64,000 nt of DNA, taken from contig NC_092019.1 in assembly GCF_042242105.1 (NCBI RefSeq), positions 18,893,328 to 18,957,327 on the forward strand, written 5' to 3'. Source of the stretch: Pempheris klunzingeri (taxonomy: Eukaryota > Chordata > Actinopteri > Acropomatiformes > Pempheridae). The notes under the pieces are model-generated. The model had not been told where the DNA came from and made no database searches. It worked only from the letters and a program-made list of their open reading frames with translations. Shown one piece after another: positions 60,001 to 64,000 of this stretch. The translations under genes were made by a program, and so were the position numbers. How positions within the stretch are numbered: position 1 is the stretch's first letter; every line of letters begins with the position of its first letter.

Positions 60001-60549
60001 ATTAAGCCCTCTGGAGTTTCATCAAGTGGTCATTTGTTCGCTCCCTCTCCCACCTCATGCTGGGGAGAAAAAGCCTCAGCATATCACCAGTGGGAAGACA
60101 GTTTCATCAGGCCGAGGCGCAAAGAGGCTGTTATGTTTGGTTCCTTTGAAAACAGCTTGATGAACCACACCAGAGCACTTAGAGAGAGGAGCAGTGGGTC
60201 TCAGTACAGCAACAGCAACTTCCAGCCTTTCTCTCCTTGCCAAGCACAGCTGCCAGACAGACATCCAACAGAGCCAATGCACTGTTCCCAGGAGCAAGAC
60301 CCATTTGAAAGTGACAGATACTCTTTTGCTAACTCCTTCTCTGCCCAAATGCACAATCCTCAGCAGAGCAACCACCTCCATCCTTTCAGCCGCCTCAGTC
60401 ACCGCTCAGCTTGCCCTCCCCTCAGGTCTCACCACACTGACATGATGCATTACCCCCCATCTTACATGCTTGAAAGAGACCCAGCACCTCCACCTTCTTC
60501 TTTCCCAAGCCCTGAGCACTGGTCCTTCCCTCCTATGAGACTGTACTAA
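57096..60549 (+). CDS. prr19: Proline-rich protein 19, meiotic crossover factor
   Basis: Certain coding exons are 57837-59140 (ATG at 57850), 59623-59762 and 59908-60549; from 57850 they give 690 residues. An upstream exon, 57096-57130, with ATG and a good donor (GTGAGT) would join in frame and add 16 residues (MSESQCEYNVQIIRCA); whether it is used is open. Three blocks match PRR19 as I recall it: HHGLFNHEVKSVDIERLLS, RRNMVAESREVLLKAL and the extreme C-terminus SPEHWSFPPMRLY. The rest is low-complexity, rich in Ser, Gln and basic residues, and poorly conserved, as usual for this protein; it is longer than the mammalian protein. In mouse, PRR19 works with CNTD1 in the nucleus to mature meiotic crossovers. 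ATTAAA at 60993-60998 may end the transcript. Confidence 0.92.
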
Positions 60550-61195
60550 TGTGTGGTGAACCTCTGCATAGAGATGTGTCTTTTTTTTTTTTTTGCTAAC
60601 TGAAGAGCAGTGCCTTCTTAATTCACACCATCAAGACTTTTTTTTGTTCAAGATATGTGTTGTGTGCCCATGTATCAAATGTAATGGCAACAGCTTTCAT
60701 CTCAAGAGTTACCTTTTTATTCTTTTGTCCCATAAAGAAACACACAATTATGTATTGTTTGCATCCTTGAAGCATTTTTTTGATATGCAGAACTGTATAT
60801 TAAGACTTATCTTCATTAACACAGGTGCTATAATGGGACATTGTTTACACACCAAAAGTTTTAGCCAAGAATGAGCTACTGTGAAAGCTGTTGGATATTT
60901 TGTTGTATACGTGGGCTGCATTTAATGTCAGAAAACACATTTGTACAATTGTGCAATAGAGACATGCAATATCAAGCATTGCTAAATTTCAAATTAAACT
61001 GAATACAAGACATTACATAGCTGGTATTTGTTTAGTTTTTTTCTAGTTCATGCTTGCGTATATGATGTTATTGGTCTTACAATGCATCACTCTACACATT
61101 TACACCATGTTTCCATGACCCTCAAAACATTGAAGCATTCATTTTACATACTAAGAGGTTTGTTTTAACATTTATTTTTTTTCCTCAGTTCTTTT
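60550..61195. other. Shared 3' region of PRR19 and the Toll-like receptor gene
   Basis: The two genes converge here. ATTAAA (plus) at 60993-60998 and AATAAA (minus) at 61171-61176 are candidate polyadenylation signals. Nothing else is seen. Confidence 0.4.
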
Positions 61196-64000
61196 TTAAG
61201 GGAGCAAGAAATCTGATGTGTGAGTCTCAAAATCACTTCTGTCATTTTCCTCTGTTTCGAGTTTGCTTCCTGCTCTCATTGCCCTACGCAGCTGATTCCA
61301 AAACAGGTCCTGGGCCTGCATCGGATCAGTGCAGTCCGAGCCAGGCCACTGCAGGTAAGTCTTTTTTAGCATTACTTTCCTCATGCGGTGATAGGACGAC
61401 AGCTGCCTCTCCGAAATTTGCTCCAGAAACACGAGCAGGAGAACGTCCCGGTGCTCGCTGAAGAGTCGGTAGCTGGCCAGTTGGATTTCCAGAGAACACC
61501 ACTCACTTCTCATGAAATTCCTGCTCACCACACAAATAGTTTTACGGCTGCTATGCACAGCACAGACGATGTTGTCCACAATGTCACGACCCAACTCAAA
61601 GTCCCTGTGATGCAGACAAAGTTTAAAAGACGATCCATTTCCCTCCAGGTTGGGCAGCAGCTGGTCCATAACCCATTGTTCATCAGACGAGTTATAGGAG
61701 ATAAATGCATCATACTTGTAGTTTTCCTCCTCGTCTCTAAATCTGCGCCACTGCTCACTAAACCAGGAACAGAACACGTAGTAGCTGTACTTAATTTTCC
61801 AGTAGAGTTTCACATAAAGTAAAGGAGTAACTGTGAACAGAAAGATCACAGCTGCTGTGCTAAAGAACAGGTACTCCCCTAAATCGATGTAGCAAACTTT
61901 GGTATCAAAGTTGTAGAATTTGAGTTTTGCATCATGTGGACACATCAGATTGTAGAGATAGACCACTTGGACATTTTGGTTCTGTAGGGTCCAGTTTTGC
62001 AGCAAGCTGTTCTTGCAGGTGCAGCTTAAAGGAGTATTGCGTATGTCCAGGTAATGGAGTTTGGGTAAACGTTCCAGTGCTTCGGCCTGAATGTGCTGCA
62101 TCACATTGCGATTGAGCTGCAGCGTGCGTAACTTTGTCAGATTCCCAAAGACCTCCTTTGAAAAGTTCTGAATGCCCATATTCTCTACAATCAGTTTGGT
62201 CAAATTTCTTAGATTTTTAAAGACTCCTGGTTGTAGTTGTGTTATCCCAACACAGCAGTTATCCAGTGAGAGGAAATGTAAGCCCGTCAGATCATCAAAG
62301 GCATCAGAAGACAGATGAAAGATGTTATTGTTGGTAAGATACAGAGATTTCAGTGAGTGGAGCCCACGGAAAAAAGAGCGAGGTAGAGCAGTGAGGCCAA
62401 AAGGCCGCTGGCCATCCAATTTCAGATCACTGAGTTTGGTGAGATTAATAAATGGTGAACTGATGTGTTCATTGAGGAAGCGAATCTGATTACTTTGTAA
62501 GTCCAGCACTGTTAGTGTGTCTTGAAATACGTGATAGAGGGAAGCGTCAATCTGTTTGAGATTGTTTCCATCTAGGTAGAATTTGGACAGACTTTTTAGT
62601 CCGTCAAGGCCAGATGGCTGAAAATGAGTGATCTTATTCCCCCCTAGGTCCAGTGTCGTCAGGTTCCTGAGATTGAGGAAGGTCCCATTAAAAATGACAG
62701 AAATACGATTGTTGCGCAGATTTAGGATTTTCAGGTTGACATTATCTTCAAATGTGTTATTGAACAAATCAGTTAAGAGGTTATTGTCCAAACGGAGTGT
62801 CTCAAGCCTTCCCAGCCCTTTGAGAGCTTTACGGTGCAGGAAAGCAATCGTGTTTATGTTAAGTTGTAGCGTCTTGATATTTGGTGCATGATAGAAAGCA
62901 AAAGAGTTGACTGAGAGGATGCGGTTGTAACGATAGCTCAGCTCCTTCAAATTTCGGAAATAGACCATATTTTGTGTTTTACAGGATGGGAGGGAGGTGA
63001 AATGGTTGTGCTCTGCATTGAAGCTTGTTATATGTGTCTGTTGGCTAAGAAACCTGAGACAACTTGGGCTTTTCAGGTTGTTGCGGGAGAGATCCAAAGC
63101 CCCTGTGATATTTGGACAAAAGTGCAGTGTGTTGTTTGTTAGATCCATGATCCCATTACTAGCCAGTATCATATTTTTAATCACTTTCACCGTTGTATTT
63201 AACAACGTGCATAGCTCTATGAGTACTTGGTCATTTTTCAGACCAGTGCCAGAGAAATCAACATGGCCTGCATTGACATTAGTGATCTTTAAAAACTCCA
63301 CCACCGCGACATTTGTTGAACGCAAACGCAGATAGTTTATATGCCTTAAATCCACTCCTTGGAAAGCCATTGTAGGGAGCCTAGAATTGTATGACAAATC
63401 TAGCAGCTGGATGGACCTGAGAAACGAATTTTCACATCCTAATGTAAACAGATTATTTCTACATATATATAACACAGTGAGGGATTTGGGTAGTAACACA
63501 TTTGAGTGGCTGAGAGAGGTCAAATTGTTAAAGCAAAGATCTAGTGTCGTCAGATTTATTAGATGTGACACGGACTGGGCAATCCCCGAGAAATTTGTCA
63601 TGAAGTTTTGTCTCATGATTAAAGTGTTGAGATTGAGAAGAGTGGAGAAAATTTCCTCAGGAAGCTGCTTTATTTTGTTCTTTGTCAGCGAGAGAAACGT
63701 GAGGTTGTGCAGGTCCTTAAACACAGAAGGGTCGAGCTCTGATATGTTGTTAAAGGACATATTTAGAGACTTCAGTTGGGTTAAGTTTTGGAAAGCAAAT
63801 TGGTCGATGATCCTCAAGTGATTGTGATCTATTTTGAGGTGCTGAAGGTTTGGTAGGTGAACAAAGCTATTGTTGGGAATGTGCCACAGGGGATTAATGG
63901 AGATGGTGACATTGATGGCAGATGGCGGCAGGTCATTTATAATATCCGACACTTTCTTATCCTTCCGCCGGATGCATTTGAAACTTTGTCCCTTTGAGTA
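61196..64000 (-). CDS. Toll-like receptor of the TLR11 subfamily (TLR22/TLR23-like), 5' end outside window
   Basis: One uninterrupted exon encodes at least 934 residues, open to the right edge, so the signal peptide and true start are missing. The visible start, YSKGQSFKCIRRKDKKVSD, looks like the end of the N-terminal cap. About 25 leucine-rich repeats follow, then a cysteine-rich C-terminal cap (SCTCKNSLLQNW), a membrane segment at about residues 710-730 and a TIR domain from about residue 763: box 1 YDAFISYN, box 2 LCLHHRDFELGRDI, box 3 FWNQLRRAM. The tail after box 3 is acidic. Box 2 has RDFELG in place of RDxxPG, as in TLR13/TLR21-type receptors. TLR11-subfamily receptors sense microbial nucleic acids or proteins and signal through MyD88. 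Whether it is TLR22, TLR23 or a TLR13-like form cannot be settled here. Confidence 0.93.
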   Translation of the reverse strand, partial: YSKGQSFKCIRRKDKKVSDIINDLPPSAINVTISINPLWHIPNNSFVHLPNLQHLKIDHNHLRIIDQFAFQNLTQLKSLNMSFNNISELDPSVFKDLHNLTFLSLTKNKIKQLPEEIFSTLLNLNTLIMRQNFMTNFSGIAQSVSHLINLTTLDLCFNNLTSLSHSNVLLPKSLTVLYICRNNLFTLGCENSFLRSIQLLDLSYNSRLPTMAFQGVDLRHINYLRLRSTNVAVVEFLKITNVNAGHVDFSGTGLKNDQVLIELCTLLNTTVKVIKNMILASNGIMDLTNNTLHFCPNITGALDLSRNNLKSPSCLRFLSQQTHITSFNAEHNHFTSLPSCKTQNMVYFRNLKELSYRYNRILSVNSFAFYHAPNIKTLQLNINTIAFLHRKALKGLGRLETLRLDNNLLTDLFNNTFEDNVNLKILNLRNNRISVIFNGTFLNLRNLTTLDLGGNKITHFQPSGLDGLKSLSKFYLDGNNLKQIDASLYHVFQDTLTVLDLQSNQIRFLNEHISSPFINLTKLSDLKLDGQRPFGLTALPRSFFRGLHSLKSLYLTNNNIFHLSSDAFDDLTGLHFLSLDNCCVGITQLQPGVFKNLRNLTKLIVENMGIQNFSKEVFGNLTKLRTLQLNRNVMQHIQAEALERLPKLHYLDIRNTPLSCTCKNSLLQNWTLQNQNVQVVYLYNLMCPHDAKLKFYNFDTKVCYIDLGEYLFFSTAAVIFLFTVTPLLYVKLYWKIKYSYYVFCSWFSEQWRRFRDEEENYKYDAFISYNSSDEQWVMDQLLPNLEGNGSSFKLCLHHRDFELGRDIVDNIVCAVHSSRKTICVVSRNFMRSEWCSLEIQLASYRLFSEHRDVLLLVFLEQISERQLSSYHRMRKVMLKKTYLQWPGSDCTDPMQAQDLFWNQLRRAMRAGSKLETEENDRSDFETHTSDFLLP

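Overview
The window is nuclear DNA from a teleost fish. Genes are split by short AT-rich introns with GT-AG borders, and the interspersed repeats (an L2-type LINE 3' end, a tRNA-derived SINE, a TA-flanked Tc1/mariner-like MITE) are of kinds common in teleosts. No bacterial, organellar or CRISPR features were seen. All gene models come from reading exons, splice sites and phases by eye; no search or alignment program was run.

Layout. Positions 1-50,000 hold a cluster of CEACAM-like immunoglobulin-superfamily genes. From left to right these are: the first exon of a minus-strand gene that runs off the left edge (608-653); a short minus-strand gene with a probable GPI-type last exon (2003-3445); a degenerate orphan first exon (4695-4740); a minus-strand 5-Ig transmembrane receptor (7247-12706); a plus-strand 7-Ig transmembrane receptor with ITIM motifs (16541-26110); a GPI-type Ig pseudogene (30488-34194); a plus-strand 3-Ig GPI-type gene (37928-41241); and a plus-strand 11-Ig GPI-type gene (43119-49882). 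Most domain exons are phase 1, N-terminal domains lack the canonical disulfide, and many domain junctions carry a Tyr-Gly-Pro linker, as in mammalian CEACAMs.

The right part holds single-copy genes. They are a small secreted basic protein with a CxC...CxC...C...C pattern that I propose is a fish CXCL17 (50990-51905, minus), PAFAH1B3 (53924-55778, minus), PRR19 (57096 or 57850-60549, plus) and the 3' part of a TLR11-subfamily Toll-like receptor (61196 to the right edge, minus). Human 19q13.2 also carries CEACAM1, CXCL17, PRR19 and PAFAH1B3, the last two as head-to-head neighbours, so this looks like a conserved block.

The most striking structure is the head-to-head pair at 7247-12706 and 16541-26110. 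The exons and introns for the ectodomain form an almost identical inverted duplication. Signal-peptide exons and membrane/tail exons lie outside the arms and differ: one tail carries two ITIMs, the other two YEN motifs. This is the layout expected of paired receptors that share an outer face but signal differently.
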